64,000 bases of DNA from Polynucleobacter sp. 15G-AUS-farblos (lineage in GTDB: Bacteria; Pseudomonadota; Gammaproteobacteria; Burkholderiales; Burkholderiaceae), in assembly GCF_018882445.1 (NCBI RefSeq), contig NZ_JACVOM010000003.1:248001-312000 (forward strand), written 5' to 3'. The position numbers and the translations under genes are program-made. Below, piece after piece: positions 26,986 through 37,800 of this stretch. Position 1 is the stretch's first letter. Each line of letters opens with the position of its first letter. A model generated the notes under the pieces. The model was not told where the DNA came from. It saw only the letters and a list, made by a program, of their open reading frames with translations, and made no database searches.

Positions 26986-29735
26986 TCTAGAGAACTAGAT
27001 AACTGGCGACGGACATCATCAACTGATTCACCGCGTCGCAATGCTAAGTCTTCAACCTGATCAGCAGACAATTTGCCTACATTAAAGTAGCGCGCATCAG
27101 GATGTGCCAAATAAAATCCACTGACACTAGAAGCTGGGTTCATGGCCATGGACTCTGTCAAAGTCATTCCAATATCCTCTGAGCCCAAGACACGTAATAA
27201 ATCTTTTTTCACTTCATGTGCAGGGCAAGCAGGATATCCCGGTGCCGGGCGAATACCTCGATACTCTTCATTGATCATTTGATCATTGGTCAAAATCTCA
27301 TCGGTAGCATAGCCCCATAAGTCGGTCCGCACACGATGATGCATGAGCTCTGCAAATGCCTCAGCTAAGCGATCAGCTAAGGCCTTCAACATGATTGCGC
27401 TGTAATCATCATGCTTTGCCTGAAACTCTGCCACTTTTTTCTCAACGCCATGACCAGTAGTTACGGCAAAGCAACCTAAGTAATCTAGGACATTGGTATC
27501 TTTTGGCGCAACATAATCCGCCAAACAACGATTGGGCCTACGCACGCCATCCACCACTGGGCGCTCTGCCTGCTGACGCAAGTTATGCCAAACAAACAAT
27601 GGATGCTCGCGCGCCTCATCGCTATACAAAACAATATCGTCGCCAACCGCATTGGCTGGATAAAAAGCCACAACGGCATCTGCTTGTAACCATTGGCCTT
27701 TAATTAATTTATCGAGCAAGACTTTGGCATCTTCAAATACCTTACGCGCCTCAACACCCACCACTTCGTCATCCAGAATGGCAGGAAATTTTCCTGCTAA
27801 ATCCCAGGTCTGGAAGAATGGGGTCCAATCAATGTACTTAGCAATATCACTCAGAGCAAAGTTCTTAAATACCCGACGACCAATGAATTTAGGCTTTTCA
27901 GGAACATAAGCCGCCCAATCAATCAGCTCACGATTTTTACGTGCTGCCTCTAATGAAATCGTTGGTGCAGCTTTCTTGTTGGCATGTTGTTCACGAATCC
28001 GGACATAGTCGTCACGCAAGTCCTGAATAAATTTCTTAGCGCTTTCGTCAGAAAGCAAACTGGAGGCCACTGAAACCGAGCGTGATGCATCTGGAACATA
28101 AACGACAGGACCGTCATAGTGTGGAGCAATTTTTACCGCAGTATGAACGCGCGAGGTAGTAGCGCCGCCAATCATTAATGGTATTTGACGTTCGCGGAAA
28201 TAATCATCACGTTGCATCTCTTGCGCAACGTAAGTCATCTCTTCCAAGGAAGGCGTGATCAAGCCCGAAAGCCCGACAATATCTGCCTTCTCTTCCTTAG
28301 CGCGCTTCAAAATTTCTGCACAAGGAACCATCACTCCCATATTCGCAACTTCAAAGTTATTACATTGCAAGACCACCGTCACAATATTCTTACCAATATC
28401 GTGAACGTCACCTTTAACGGTTGCCATCACAATCTTGCCTTTGGCTTTGGCCTCTCCGCCCCCGGCAATATGCAGACGCTTTTCTTCCTCGATATAAGGA
28501 ATCAAGATGGCGACGGCTTGCTTCATGACTCGAGCGCTCTTGACTACTTGTGGCAAGAACATCTTGCCCTCACCAAATAAATCGCCAACGACATTCATGC
28601 CATCCATGAGTGGGCCTTCAATAACCTCAATCGGACGGCCACCAGCACCCATAATTTGCGCGCGGAGTTCTTCAGTGTCTTCTTCGATGAAGGTAGTAAT
28701 GCCATGAACTAGCGCATGCGTTAAGCGCTCGCGAACCAGCTCTTCACGCCAAGCTAAGTTTTCCACTTGTTTAGCTCCGCCACCCTTAAATTGGTCAGCA
28801 ATATCTAACAAGCGCTCCGTTGGTGTTTTTCCGTCCTTCTCTTTAAAGCGGTTGAGAACAACATCCTCGACACGCTCACGTAACTCTGGATCTAAATCAG
28901 CATATACGCCCAATTGGCCAGCATTCACAATACCCATATCCATGCCAGCTTTGATGGCGTGATAGAGAAACACAGTGTGAATAGCTTCACGAACACGATC
29001 ATTGCCGCGGAAAGAGAAGCTCACATTAGAAACGCCACCACTCACTTTGGCGCCCGGAAGATTTTCTTTAATCCAGCGGGTGGCATTAATAAAATCTACT
29101 GCGTAGTTATCGTGCTCTTCAATACCAGTGGCAATTGCAAAGATATTGGGATCAAAAATAATGTCTTCGGCAGGAAAGCCAATTTCATTTACCAAAATGT
29201 CGTAGCAACGCTCACAGATTTCTGTTTTACGCTTAAAAGTATCGGCCTGACCGACTTCATCAAACGCCATTACTACAGAGGCAGCACCATAGCGACGAAT
29301 TAAACGCGCCTGATTTCTGAAAGGCTCTTCACCTTCCTTCAAAGAAATCGAATTCACAATTGGCTTACCCTGAATACACTTTAGTCCCGCTTCAATCACG
29401 CTCCACTTAGAGGAGTCGATCATGATCGGTACCCGCGCAATATCAGGCTCTGACGCAATCAGATTTAAGAAGCGAGTCATCGCCGCTTCAGAATCCAACA
29501 TTGCCTCATCCATATTGATGTCAATTACCTGAGCACCATTTTCAACTTGTTGTCGCGCAACTGCGAGCGCTTCATCAAATTGATTATTCAGAATCATGCG
29601 TGAGAATGCTTTTGAGCCAGTGACGTTAGTACGTTCACCAATATTGACAAAGCCTACCGCTGGAGTGACATTAAAAGACTCCAGCCCTGAGAGCTTCATC
29701 GCCGGTATAGGCTGTTGATTCTCTTTTTTGCTCAT
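26982..29735 (-). CDS. metH: Cobalamin-dependent methionine synthase, pterin/B12/activation part
   Basis: 917 residues that correspond to the C-terminal three quarters of E. coli MetH. Order: pterin (methyl-THF) domain (about 20-300, [16 protein letters not shown]), cobalamin cap and Rossmann domain (about 330-570, with [10 protein letters not shown] giving the axial His) and the SAM-dependent activation domain (about 600-910, [15 protein letters not shown]). The homocysteine-binding domain is a separate gene just upstream; the two overlap by four bases, ensuring matched synthesis. It needs vitamin B12 and methyl-THF from MetF (52.3 kb). Confidence 0.96.
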   Translation of the reverse strand: MSKKENQQPIPAMKLSGLESFNVTPAVGFVNIGERTNVTGSKAFSRMILNNQFDEALAVARQQVENGAQVIDINMDEAMLDSEAAMTRFLNLIASEPDIARVPIMIDSSKWSVIEAGLKCIQGKPIVNSISLKEGEEPFRNQARLIRRYGAASVVMAFDEVGQADTFKRKTEICERCYDILVNEIGFPAEDIIFDPNIFAIATGIEEHDNYAVDFINATRWIKENLPGAKVSGGVSNVSFSFRGNDRVREAIHTVFLYHAIKAGMDMGIVNAGQLGVYADLDPELRERVEDVVLNRFKEKDGKTPTERLLDIADQFKGGGAKQVENLAWREELVRERLTHALVHGITTFIEEDTEELRAQIMGAGGRPIEVIEGPLMDGMNVVGDLFGEGKMFLPQVVKSARVMKQAVAILIPYIEEEKRLHIAGGGEAKAKGKIVMATVKGDVHDIGKNIVTVVLQCNNFEVANMGVMVPCAEILKRAKEEKADIVGLSGLITPSLEEMTYVAQEMQRDDYFRERQIPLMIGGATTSRVHTAVKIAPHYDGPVVYVPDASRSVSVASSLLSDESAKKFIQDLRDDYVRIREQHANKKAAPTISLEAARKNRELIDWAAYVPEKPKFIGRRVFKNFALSDIAKYIDWTPFFQTWDLAGKFPAILDDEVVGVEARKVFEDAKVLLDKLIKGQWLQADAVVAFYPANAVGDDIVLYSDEAREHPLFVWHNLRQQAERPVVDGVRRPNRCLADYVAPKDTNVLDYLGCFAVTTGHGVEKKVAEFQAKHDDYSAIMLKALADRLAEAFAELMHHRVRTDLWGYATDEILTNDQMINEEYRGIRPAPGYPACPAHEVKKDLLRVLGSEDIGMTLTESMAMNPASSVSGFYLAHPDARYFNVGKLSADQVEDLALRRGESVDDVRRQLSSSLD

Positions 29736-30796
29736 ACTGCCGCTTCTGCATTCTCGCGATAAAAAGCGCGAGGTTTACGCTTGGATACAGCGTTTGCAAT
29801 CGCCCGAATATGGTCGGGCGTAGTGCCGCAGCAACCGCCAACCAAATTAACCAAACCATCTTTAGCAAATCCATCTACTAGGCTTGAAGTAATCTCCGGA
29901 GTTTCATCAAAGCCTGTATCACTCATCGGGTTAGGCAGGCCAGCATTGGGATAACAAGAAACTGCTGCATCACAAATACGAGCAAGCTCCGCAATATAGG
30001 GGCGCATTAATGCAGCACCTAAAGCACAATTTAATCCAAAGGTCAGCGGCTTAATATGACGTAAGCTATTCCAAAAAGCTTCAACCGTTTGACCCGATAG
30101 AATGCGGCCAGATGCGTCAGTTACCGTACCAGAAATCATCACCGGTAAACGCTCGCCCGTCTCTTCAAAAAATTCATCTAAAGCAAATAAAGCGGCTTTT
30201 GCATTGAGCGTATCGAAGATGGTTTCTACTAAAAATAAATCTACGCCACCTGCGAATAAGCCTTCGATCTGCTCACGATAAGAAGCGCGTAGCGCATCAA
30301 ATGTCACATTGCGCGCCCCAGGATCATTCACATCGGGTGAGATGCTAGCCGTTTTAGGTGTTGGTCCAATAGCGCCAGCAGCAAATCGTGGCTTCTCAGG
30401 GGTGCTGTACTTTTCACAGGCAGCTTTGGCTAGTCTGGCAGATACTTCATTCATTTCACGAGCCAAGCCAGGCATTTTGTAGTCCTCTTGAGCAACTGAA
30501 GTCGCACCAAAAGTATTTGTTTCAATAATGTCTGCGCCCGCATCTAAATATTGCTCATGAATCTTGCTAATAATTTCTGGCTGGGTCAGCACCAATAATT
30601 CGTTGTTGCCCTTGAGATCGCCTGGGTGATCCACAAAACGGGTATTGCCTGGTAATCCGCGGTAATCATCTTCAGATAACTTGTACTGCTGAATCATGGT
30701 TCCCATTGCACCATCTAAAATCAGGATGCGCTGCTTCAGTAGCTCAGGAAGTACCTGACCACGGGTATAGGGCTGGGATAAACCATTAAATTGCAT
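29732..30796 (-). CDS. metH1: Methionine synthase, homocysteine-binding part
   Basis: 354 residues equal to the N-terminal S-methyltransferase domain of Met[15 protein letters not shown] opens the barrel; the zinc ligands are in LNCALGA and the C-terminal [11 protein letters not shown]. The domain binds homocysteine and takes the methyl from methylcobalamin of the partner protein. A split metH is common in Burkholderiales. I see no cobalamin riboswitch in the 75 bases upstream, and no strong Shine-Dalgarno site before the ATG. Confidence 0.95.
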   Translation of the reverse strand: MQFNGLSQPYTRGQVLPELLKQRILILDGAMGTMIQQYKLSEDDYRGLPGNTRFVDHPGDLKGNNELLVLTQPEIISKIHEQYLDAGADIIETNTFGATSVAQEDYKMPGLAREMNEVSARLAKAACEKYSTPEKPRFAAGAIGPTPKTASISPDVNDPGARNVTFDALRASYREQIEGLFAGGVDLFLVETIFDTLNAKAALFALDEFFEETGERLPVMISGTVTDASGRILSGQTVEAFWNSLRHIKPLTFGLNCALGAALMRPYIAELARICDAAVSCYPNAGLPNPMSDTGFDETPEITSSLVDGFAKDGLVNLVGGCCGTTPDHIRAIANAVSKRKPRAFYRENAEAAV

Positions 30797-30871
30797 TGCT
30801 TAACCGGGAATATTCTCTAGAATCCCTTATTCTATTGGAAAAGCCACTTTTTATTTAACCTGGAGCCTTCT

Positions 30872-31318
30872 ATGTTCGGAACTATTCCTGAATTTAATCA
30901 AAGCCTTGATATGTTCAAAACCATGTGGGGCCAGAGTGCAACGGCTCAAGCAGGGCAATTTCCCTTCACTACAGACGCCTCTAAGGCCGCAGGAGGCTTT
31001 GCATCAGCATTTCCGGGTCTGGATGTGGAAGAGCTAGAAAAACGCATTAAAGATCTAAAGAGCGTTGAAAACTGGCTCAATCTCAATCTCAACATCCTCA
31101 AATCCACTATTCAAGGCCTTGAAGTTCAGCATGCCACCATGATGGCCTTGAAGTCTTTTGGGGATGCAGTGTCAGCTGCAGGGGCTGCAGCAAGTAGCGG
31201 TACTGAAAAGTCAGAAACTAAAGCGAGTGCTAAACCACGGAAAACCGCAACACGCCGTCGTCGCAAAGCTGGCGATGCAACTTACCTCGACGAAGTAGGT
31301 AATTCAGATGAGCAATAG
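30872..31318 (+). CDS. phaM: PhaM-type polyhydroxyalkanoate granule regulator
   Basis: 148 residues. N-terminal FNQSLDMFKTMWGQ; the family block KRIKDLKSVENWLNLNLNIL followed by the helical KSTIQGLEVQHATMMALK; then an Ala/Gly/Ser linker and a basic tail (KPRKTATRRRRKAG) that resembles the DNA-binding tail of PhaM. In Ralstonia, PhaM activates the PHB synthase and tethers granules to the nucleoid. TGGAG lies before the ATG. The tail (residues about 120-148) is encoded on bases that also encode the end of the MBL protein on the other strand. Confidence 0.87.
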   Translation: MFGTIPEFNQSLDMFKTMWGQSATAQAGQFPFTTDASKAAGGFASAFPGLDVEELEKRIKDLKSVENWLNLNLNILKSTIQGLEVQHATMMALKSFGDAVSAAGAAASSGTEKSETKASAKPRKTATRRRRKAGDATYLDEVGNSDEQ

Positions 31319-32312
31319 CCTCACCCATTGCAAAAGTGAGTTGATGAATATCTAATTCACGCTTAAATAAAACCGGCACAATCTCTCGAGCAGTTGCCGG
31401 TTTTTTACATGCGCCAAGTGTTTCTGCCAAGCGTTCATCGTGATGTGTTTTTAGTTGACCAATCCGCGGCTTCATTCCTGTAAATGGTTTTCCATGGGAT
31501 GGCAAGACTAAGGTGTCATCGGGTAAGAGTAAATAGCGCTCAATTGACTCAAGGTAAAGACCCAATGGATCGGCATCTGGATCTGCGTCATACACACTGA
31601 CATTGGTAGAGATGCGGGGCAACAGCATGTCTCCTGAGATTAATACTCCAAGATCTTTGCAAAAGAGTGATGCATGTTCAGGCGCATGTCCATAGCCCAT
31701 CATTACTTGCCACTCGTGACCACCAATCAAAATATTTTCACCATTCAGAATGCGACGATATTGTCTTGGCACTCCAGGAACCATATTGCTGTAATAGTTT
31801 GAGCGACCCCGAATTTTTTCTAAATCCTCTGGAGTGGTCAAACCGTGCTTCTGAAAGTGATCAGCGGAGCCTCCACCACCAGCCCTTGCACCTACGGCAG
31901 CGCCACCCTCTTTATGGCTTAACCATTGGGCAGTTAAATAGTCCGTCATGGAAATCCATAAGGGAACATCCCACTTTTCACATAACCATTGCGAGAGGCC
32001 AACATGATCTGGATGCATATGTGTCACGATGACTCGCAACACCGGCAAACCCTCTAGCTGAGTTGCAAAAATCGTTTCCCATGAAGTCTTCGTCTCATCA
32101 TTGGCGATGCCGCAATCAACAATGGTCCAGCCCGCTTTGCCATCAATTTCATCGCGCAACAACCACAAATTAATGTGGTCTAGAGCAAATGGTAACTTCA
32201 TTCTCAGCCAACGCACGCCAGGCGCTACCTCAATGCTAGCCCCCAACTCTGGCAGCTGATCGCCTAATGGGTAATTGAGGGCACTTTCGGAACTTAGTGG
32301 GGGTTTGTTCAT
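31230..32312 (-). CDS. Metallo-beta-lactamase-fold hydrolase
   Basis: 360 residues. The MBL metal motif is THMHPDHVGLSQWL (H-x-H-x-D-H) near residues 97-110, with further ligands in GYGHAPEHASLF and LISGDMLLPR and LPSHGKPF. A C-terminal winged-helix-like part (MGEAIAHLNYLLRRGKL) is found in the glyoxalase-II/LACTB2-like branch. Substrate unknown; a thioesterase role is plausible. Its 3' end overlaps phaM by 89 bases tail to tail. Confidence 0.9.
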   Translation of the reverse strand: MNKPPLSSESALNYPLGDQLPELGASIEVAPGVRWLRMKLPFALDHINLWLLRDEIDGKAGWTIVDCGIANDETKTSWETIFATQLEGLPVLRVIVTHMHPDHVGLSQWLCEKWDVPLWISMTDYLTAQWLSHKEGGAAVGARAGGGGSADHFQKHGLTTPEDLEKIRGRSNYYSNMVPGVPRQYRRILNGENILIGGHEWQVMMGYGHAPEHASLFCKDLGVLISGDMLLPRISTNVSVYDADPDADPLGLYLESIERYLLLPDDTLVLPSHGKPFTGMKPRIGQLKTHHDERLAETLGACKKPATAREIVPVLFKRELDIHQLTFAMGEAIAHLNYLLRRGKLHRQLCDDGVLRFSVV

Positions 32313-32329
32313 GGATCTCTACTAAAATA

Positions 32330-33313
32330 TTATTGGTTTACATTGACGACGACGCGTCCGCGCAGATTGCCGGCCATTAATTTCTCTGCATAGCTCACTG
32401 CATCTGCCAAATTAATTTCATGCGAAATCTCATCCAGTGTTTTTAAATCTACTAACTTGCTGAGCTGCTCGTAAGCTGCAATTCTTTTTGCACGTGGCAC
32501 GGTAACGCTATTAATGCCATACAAGGTTACGCCGCGCAAAATAAATGGAGCGACTGTAGACGGAAAGTCCATACCCTGCGCAAGTCCACAGGCAGCGACT
32601 GCGCCATCACTCTTCGTTTGGGCACAAGCATTGGCCAATGTGTGACTTCCCACACTATCGACCACTGCGGCCCACCGCTCTTTAGCCAAAGGCTTGCCTG
32701 GGGCAGATAAAGCAGCACGATCCATTACTTCAGCAGCGCCAAGCTGCTTTAAATAACTTGCTTCAGACAATCGCCCGGTACTGGCAACTACGGTAAACCC
32801 AAGCTTACTTAGAAGTGCAATTGCAAAGCTACCTACACCGCCCGCGGCTCCGGTAACCAAAACCTCGCCATCGCTAGGCTTAAGGCCATGTGATTGCAAA
32901 GCCATCACGCAGAGCATGGCGGTATAGCCAGCAGTACCAATTGCCAAGGCTTGTTTAGCGGTAAAGCCTTTCGGTAATGGAATGAGCCAATCGGCTTTCA
33001 CTCGTGCCATTTGGCTTAAACCGCCCCAATGAGTCTCACCAACACCCCAACCATTGAGCAAGACCATATCTCCCGCCTTAAAGTCGGGGCTACTGCTTTC
33101 TACTACCTCTCCAGCAAAGTCAATACCAGGGACCATCGGAAAGCTACGAACTACTGGACCTTTGCCAGTAATAGCCAAGCCATCCTTGTAATTGAGGGTG
33201 GAGTACAGCACTTTCACCTTCACCTCACCCTCGGGCAAGTTAGCTTCATCTACCTGGGTCAGCTCAGCACGATAGCCCTGATCATCTTTATTTACCAAAA
33301 TAGCCTTAAACAT
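32330..33313 (-). CDS. YhdH/AcuI-family quinone-type oxidoreductase (probable acrylyl-CoA reductase)
   Basis: 327 residues. LNYKDGLAITGKGPVVRSFPMVPGIDFAG is the YhdH/AcuI opening; GAAGGVGSFAIALLSKLG binds NADP(H). AcuI reduces toxic acrylyl-CoA to propionyl-CoA. It lies 17 bases upstream of the MBL gene, same strand. AAAAGGAAG precedes the ATG. Exact substrate is inferred from family. Confidence 0.9.
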   Translation of the reverse strand: MFKAILVNKDDQGYRAELTQVDEANLPEGEVKVKVLYSTLNYKDGLAITGKGPVVRSFPMVPGIDFAGEVVESSSPDFKAGDMVLLNGWGVGETHWGGLSQMARVKADWLIPLPKGFTAKQALAIGTAGYTAMLCVMALQSHGLKPSDGEVLVTGAAGGVGSFAIALLSKLGFTVVASTGRLSEASYLKQLGAAEVMDRAALSAPGKPLAKERWAAVVDSVGSHTLANACAQTKSDGAVAACGLAQGMDFPSTVAPFILRGVTLYGINSVTVPRAKRIAAYEQLSKLVDLKTLDEISHEINLADAVSYAEKLMAGNLRGRVVVNVNQ

Positions 33314-33400
33314 ATATCTTCCTTTTAGAGCAGCGCATTTCCCCGCAACAAATTCGTAATAGGTTTATCCTAACGAGCATTGATGATTATGGAGGTTTCC

Positions 33401-33688
33401 ATGAAAAAAATTCTACTATTAACTGCGATATCTGGTTTCCTGCTGGCTGGCTGCTCATCCACCAAGATCAATATGTCTATGGGTAATATGCGCCTGATTC
33501 ATTCTAGCGCCCAAGCTCAAGAAGTGATGGACTTTGCCACCAATACCTGCAGGAATGATTTCTACCAAGGCGCGAGCTTTCTCTCAAAAGCAGGTAGGGA
33601 GTACCGCTTTAAATGCGTCAAAGCCGAAGAGAATGAAGTCTTAATTCCCATCCCTGGAACAACAATTCCTCCAGTAGCCAAGTCATAA
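33401..33688 (+). CDS. Small putative lipoprotein, unknown function
   Basis: 95 residues from ATG 33401, six bases after GGAGG; ATGs at 33380 and 33389 lack such a site. Signal MKKILLLTAISGFLLAGC with lipobox LAGC (Cys18). The mature 78 residues contain two more Cys (NTCRNDFYQGASF and FKCVKAEENEVLIPIPG), possibly a disulfide. I do not recognise a family. It precedes a flavin reductase gene by seven bases. Confidence 0.78.
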   Translation: MKKILLLTAISGFLLAGCSSTKINMSMGNMRLIHSSAQAQEVMDFATNTCRNDFYQGASFLSKAGREYRFKCVKAEENEVLIPIPGTTIPPVAKS

Positions 33689-33695
33689 GTCATTA

Positions 33696-34196
33696 ATGGC
33701 CCCTTTTACTTCCCAGGAGTTACGTAAAGGCTTTGCTTCATTTGCGACAGGGGTCACTGTGATTACTTGCCTAGATGAAGATCGCAATCATCATGGCATC
33801 ACTATCAGCTCTTTTAATACAGTCTCCTTAGAGCCCCCACTCATTCTTTGGAGCTTAAAGCAGTATTCCCGTCTAATGCCCTGGGTGGAAGTTGGGAAAA
33901 AACATTTGATTCACGTACTTGAACGTAATCAAGAAGATTTGGCAATGCATTTTGCGACAGTCAAACAAGATCAATTTGTGAATGTAGGACATCAAGTCGC
34001 GGATAGCGGACTTTGCCAAATTGATGATTGCGTCGCATATTACGAATGTGAAACGATTTCTGTTCACACAGGCGGAGATCACAACATCATTGTTGCTAAA
34101 GTGATCAACTTAAAAAATCATCCAGAAAAAGAGCCTCTCATTTTTGCGCGTAGTAAGTTTGTTGGGCTCGATTTCGCTGAACTCAAAACCAGTTAA
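33696..34196 (+). CDS. Flavin reductase-like FMN-binding protein
   Basis: 166 residues. FASGVTVITCLDEDRNHHGITISSFNTVSLEPPLILWSL is split here by the family's standard turns; the C-terminal HNIIVAKVINL and FARSKFVGL complete the flavin reductase domain (HpaC/DIM6 type). It should bind FMN or FAD and supply reduced flavin to a partner. Genes on either side do not show which. No clear ribosome-binding site; coupling to the lipoprotein gene is likely. Confidence 0.9.
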   Translation: MAPFTSQELRKGFASFATGVTVITCLDEDRNHHGITISSFNTVSLEPPLILWSLKQYSRLMPWVEVGKKHLIHVLERNQEDLAMHFATVKQDQFVNVGHQVADSGLCQIDDCVAYYECETISVHTGGDHNIIVAKVINLKNHPEKEPLIFARSKFVGLDFAELKTS

Positions 34197-34225
34197 TTCA
34201 AGTAAATCAATCGGAAGGAATGGCC

Positions 34226-34888
34226 ATGATGCGCTTATGGGGTCGCAAAAGTTCGATCAATGTACAAAAAGTATTGTGGTGTCTTGCTGAGCTAGGACTC
34301 AAAGAGGGCCAGGACTATGAGCGAATTGATGCAGGCCTGCAGTTCGGTATCAATCGTAGCCCTGAGTTTCTTAAGCTCAATCCAAACGGCCTCGTACCTA
34401 CTTTAGAAGATGGTGACTTAGCGCTTTGGGAATCCAATACCATCATGCGCTACCTTGTTCGTCAGTACGATAAGCAGGGCCGGTTTCCAAAAGATATTGC
34501 CAGTCAATATGGATCTGAGAAATGGCTTGATTGGCAGGTAGGCACTCTATGGCCAACACTGCGTACGCCATTTTTAGGCTTAACTCGCGTACCTGAAAAC
34601 GAACGCAATTACGATGCCATCAAAAAAGGTTATCAAGATGCCAATAACTTGCTGGAACTCCTAGATACCACTTTAGCAAATCAAGATTATTGCTCTGGCA
34701 AGCAATTCCATATTGGTGATATTGCGCTTGGACTTTGCGTTGGACGTTGGATTTTGCTAAACGATACTTTTCCAGAAAAAACGGGTGGACGCCCGAATCT
34801 CAAGCATGTTGATGCCTGGTTAAAACGATTATCAGCAGAAACTGTATTTGATGACATTGCTGAAAAACAGCTCAATATCATCAAATAA
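34226..34888 (+). CDS. Glutathione S-transferase family protein
   Basis: 220 residues from ATG 34226; an ATG at 34220 is in frame but directly abuts the GGAAGGA site, so 34226 is better spaced. N-terminal thioredoxin fold LWGRKSSINVQKVLWCLAELG with the active Ser region, LNPNGLVPTLEDGDLALWESNTI with the ESxxI glutathione site, and an all-helical C-terminus. Beta-type or YfcF-like GST; substrate unknown. It converges on the RND operon with eight bases between stops. Confidence 0.92.
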   Translation: MMRLWGRKSSINVQKVLWCLAELGLKEGQDYERIDAGLQFGINRSPEFLKLNPNGLVPTLEDGDLALWESNTIMRYLVRQYDKQGRFPKDIASQYGSEKWLDWQVGTLWPTLRTPFLGLTRVPENERNYDAIKKGYQDANNLLELLDTTLANQDYCSGKQFHIGDIALGLCVGRWILLNDTFPEKTGGRPNLKHVDAWLKRLSAETVFDDIAEKQLNIIK

Positions 34889-34896
34889 AAAACGGC

Positions 34897-37800
34897 TTAC
34901 TGTTGCTTAAATTTCTTTTGATGGTGATCAGCACCTAGTAGTAGATACATTGCTGGCACTACAAACAAGGTAAAGAGAGTGCCAATAGATAGGCCTGTGA
35001 AGATGACGATACCCATCGACTGACGGCCTGCAGCACCTGCTCCAGAGGCAATCACTAAGGGCACGACTCCAAGCACCATCGCAGCTGTAGTCATCAAAAT
35101 AGGTCTTAGTCGCACGCTACTTGCTTCAACAATAGCGTCTAACTTCGTGCGGCCTGCCTCTTGTAATTCATTAGCAAACTCCACAATCAAGATTCCATGT
35201 TTACTAATTAAGCCCATCAAGGTCACTAAGCCCACTTGGGTATACACATTTAAGGTTGTGAAACCCAGATTAATAAAGATAAGCGCGCCAAACAAAGCGA
35301 GCGGTACTGAAACCAAGATCACAATGGGATCTCTGAAGCTTTCGAACTGCGCAGCAAGCACTAAGAACACAATCAAAATTGCAAAGAACATAGTTACCAG
35401 GAACCCACCTGACTCAGCCATAAACTGACGTGAAGGGCCAGCGTAATCCATGCTGTATCCGTTAGGTGCAACCTCCTTTAAGGTTTGACGCATGTATTCG
35501 AGCAGATCTGCTTGTGAAATAAAAGGGGTGCTCACACCAGAAATAGTAGCTGAATTTAACTGCTGAAAGTGATTAATAGATTGAGGCACTACTCTTTGTT
35601 TAATGCTCGCAATCGTGCGCGCCTGAATCATTGCACCACTAGGGGTACGAATGTAGTAATCCAATATTTGATCTGGGTTTAATCGATCTACCTGCTTCAC
35701 TTGAGGAATCACTCGATAAGAGCGCCCTGAAACCGAGAAGTAATTGACATAACCACCACCCAAAGCAGCTGATAAGGCTGAGCCAACCTGTTGCTGCGTC
35801 ATTCCTAAGGCAGCTACCTTTTCGCGATCAATCACCAACACATCTTGCGGTTTATCAATTTTTAAATCTGAGTCCACAAAGAAAAAGTTTCCGCTGCGAC
35901 GCGCTTTGTCTAAAACTGCTTGAGAGACTTCATTTAATTGATCGTATGGTTCGGTGGTGGTAATCACAACCTGGACAGGCAAACCTTGTGCCCCAGGCAA
36001 CGCAGGGAATTGGAAGGCGGCAACACGAGCACCAGCAATCGTATTCCACTTCTGCTGCATATCTTCTTGGAACTTAGTCGCGTTGCGGCTACGTTGATTC
36101 CAATCCTTAAGCAGAACGCCTCCAAAGCTACTAGTGGGACTAGTGATTTGGAACATTTGTTCGTACTCTGGCTCTGCGCTCGATATCTGATAAATCTGGT
36201 CTGCATAAGTTTGCATTTGATTTACCGTACTATTAGGCGGTCCTGAAGCCTGCATCAAGACAATGCCCTGATCTTCAGTCGGCGCTAACTCTGCACGCGC
36301 AGTGGCATATAAATAGGCAACACCTCCGAGCAAAATCGCACCCATCACAATAATGACTTGCCATGTGCTCAATAAATCGCGCAAGGTACTCTGATAACTA
36401 TGGTGAACCTTGTCAAAAATGCGATCAATCTTTTGAACAAATGGAGAAGCTTCTTGTTCTTCAGTAAAGATGCGAGAACACATCATGGGCGACAACGTTA
36501 ACGCAATCAAACCCGAAACCGCCACGGCACTTGCCAAAGTAAAGGCAAATTCGGTAAACAGGGCGCCCGTTAAACCACCCTGGAAGCCAATTGGGATGTA
36601 CACCGCAATCAACACAATGGTCATCGCCAAAATAGGGCCACCCAGTTCACGAGCAGCAATCAAAGAGGCTTCAAGAGGAGACTTGCCCTCTTTCATATGG
36701 CGATCAACGTTCTCCACCACGATGATGGCGTCATCGACCACAAGACCAATCGCCAGAACTAAGGCCAATAGGGTTAGCAAATTAATGGAGTAACCCAATA
36801 CTTGCATTAAGAAGAAAGTACCAATTAATGACAGTGGCATCGCAATGACTGGCACTGCTACTGCGCGATAACTACCCAAGAAGAGATAGATCACAACCGT
36901 CACAATAATCAAGGCTTCTAATAAAGTCGTGACAACTTCGTCAATGGAGCTAGTGATAAACATGGTGGAGTCATACACAATCTTGCCAGTCATGCCAATC
37001 GGGAGCTGCTTCTGAATATCAGGAACTACATCTCTTACGCGTTGAGCAACATCCAATAAATTGGCTTGTGGTGCGACCTTAATCGCAATGAACACAGACT
37101 TTTTACCGCTAAAGGCTACGTTAGTGTTGTAGTCCTCTGAGCCCAAGGTGACGGTAGCAACCTGCTCTAAATAGACCTGGTTCACACCATCTTTTTTGAC
37201 AACCAATTTACGGAACTCTTCAAGGGTATGTAAATCGGTACCGGCCACTAAGTCGACCGCAACCATATCCCCTTTAGTGCTACCAACTGCAGACAAATAG
37301 TTGTTAGCAGACATAGCGCTATAAACATCGTCTGCACCCACACCCAGGCCAGCCATCTTTTCACGATCCAGCCAGGCACGTAAGGCAAACTTTCTACCGC
37401 CAGTAATTTCAGCATTCTGCACACCATCAACCGAGTCTAACTTTGGCTTAACTACGCGCAGTAAATAATCTGTAATCGCATTATTGGGAATCTCATCGCT
37501 GTAAAAGCCCATATACATCGCAGCAGTAGATTGACCGATCTGCACCGTCAATACTGGCTGCTGAGCCTGAGGAGGCAGTTGGTTTTTAACAGCCCCGATC
37601 TGCGTTTGAATCTGCGTCAAAGCGGCATTGGAGTCATAGTTCAACTTCAATGTTGCGGTGATGGTAGAAAGACCACTCACGCTAGCTGACGATAAATAAT
37701 CTATCCCTTGCGCCTGAGCAATAGAAGCCTCTAGGGGCTGGGTAATGAACCCTGCGATAGTTTCTGGGTCAGCACCATAGTAAGCAGTTGTGATGGTGAC

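Noticed and set aside
28185-28580. 131-codon plus-strand open frame opposite metH part 2
   Set aside because: Composition rich in His/Asn/Leu follows from the antisense of the cobalamin domain; no family features.
30797-30871. Cobalamin riboswitch before metH
   Set aside because: Only 75 bases are available and no B12-box-like sequence or suitable folding is visible.
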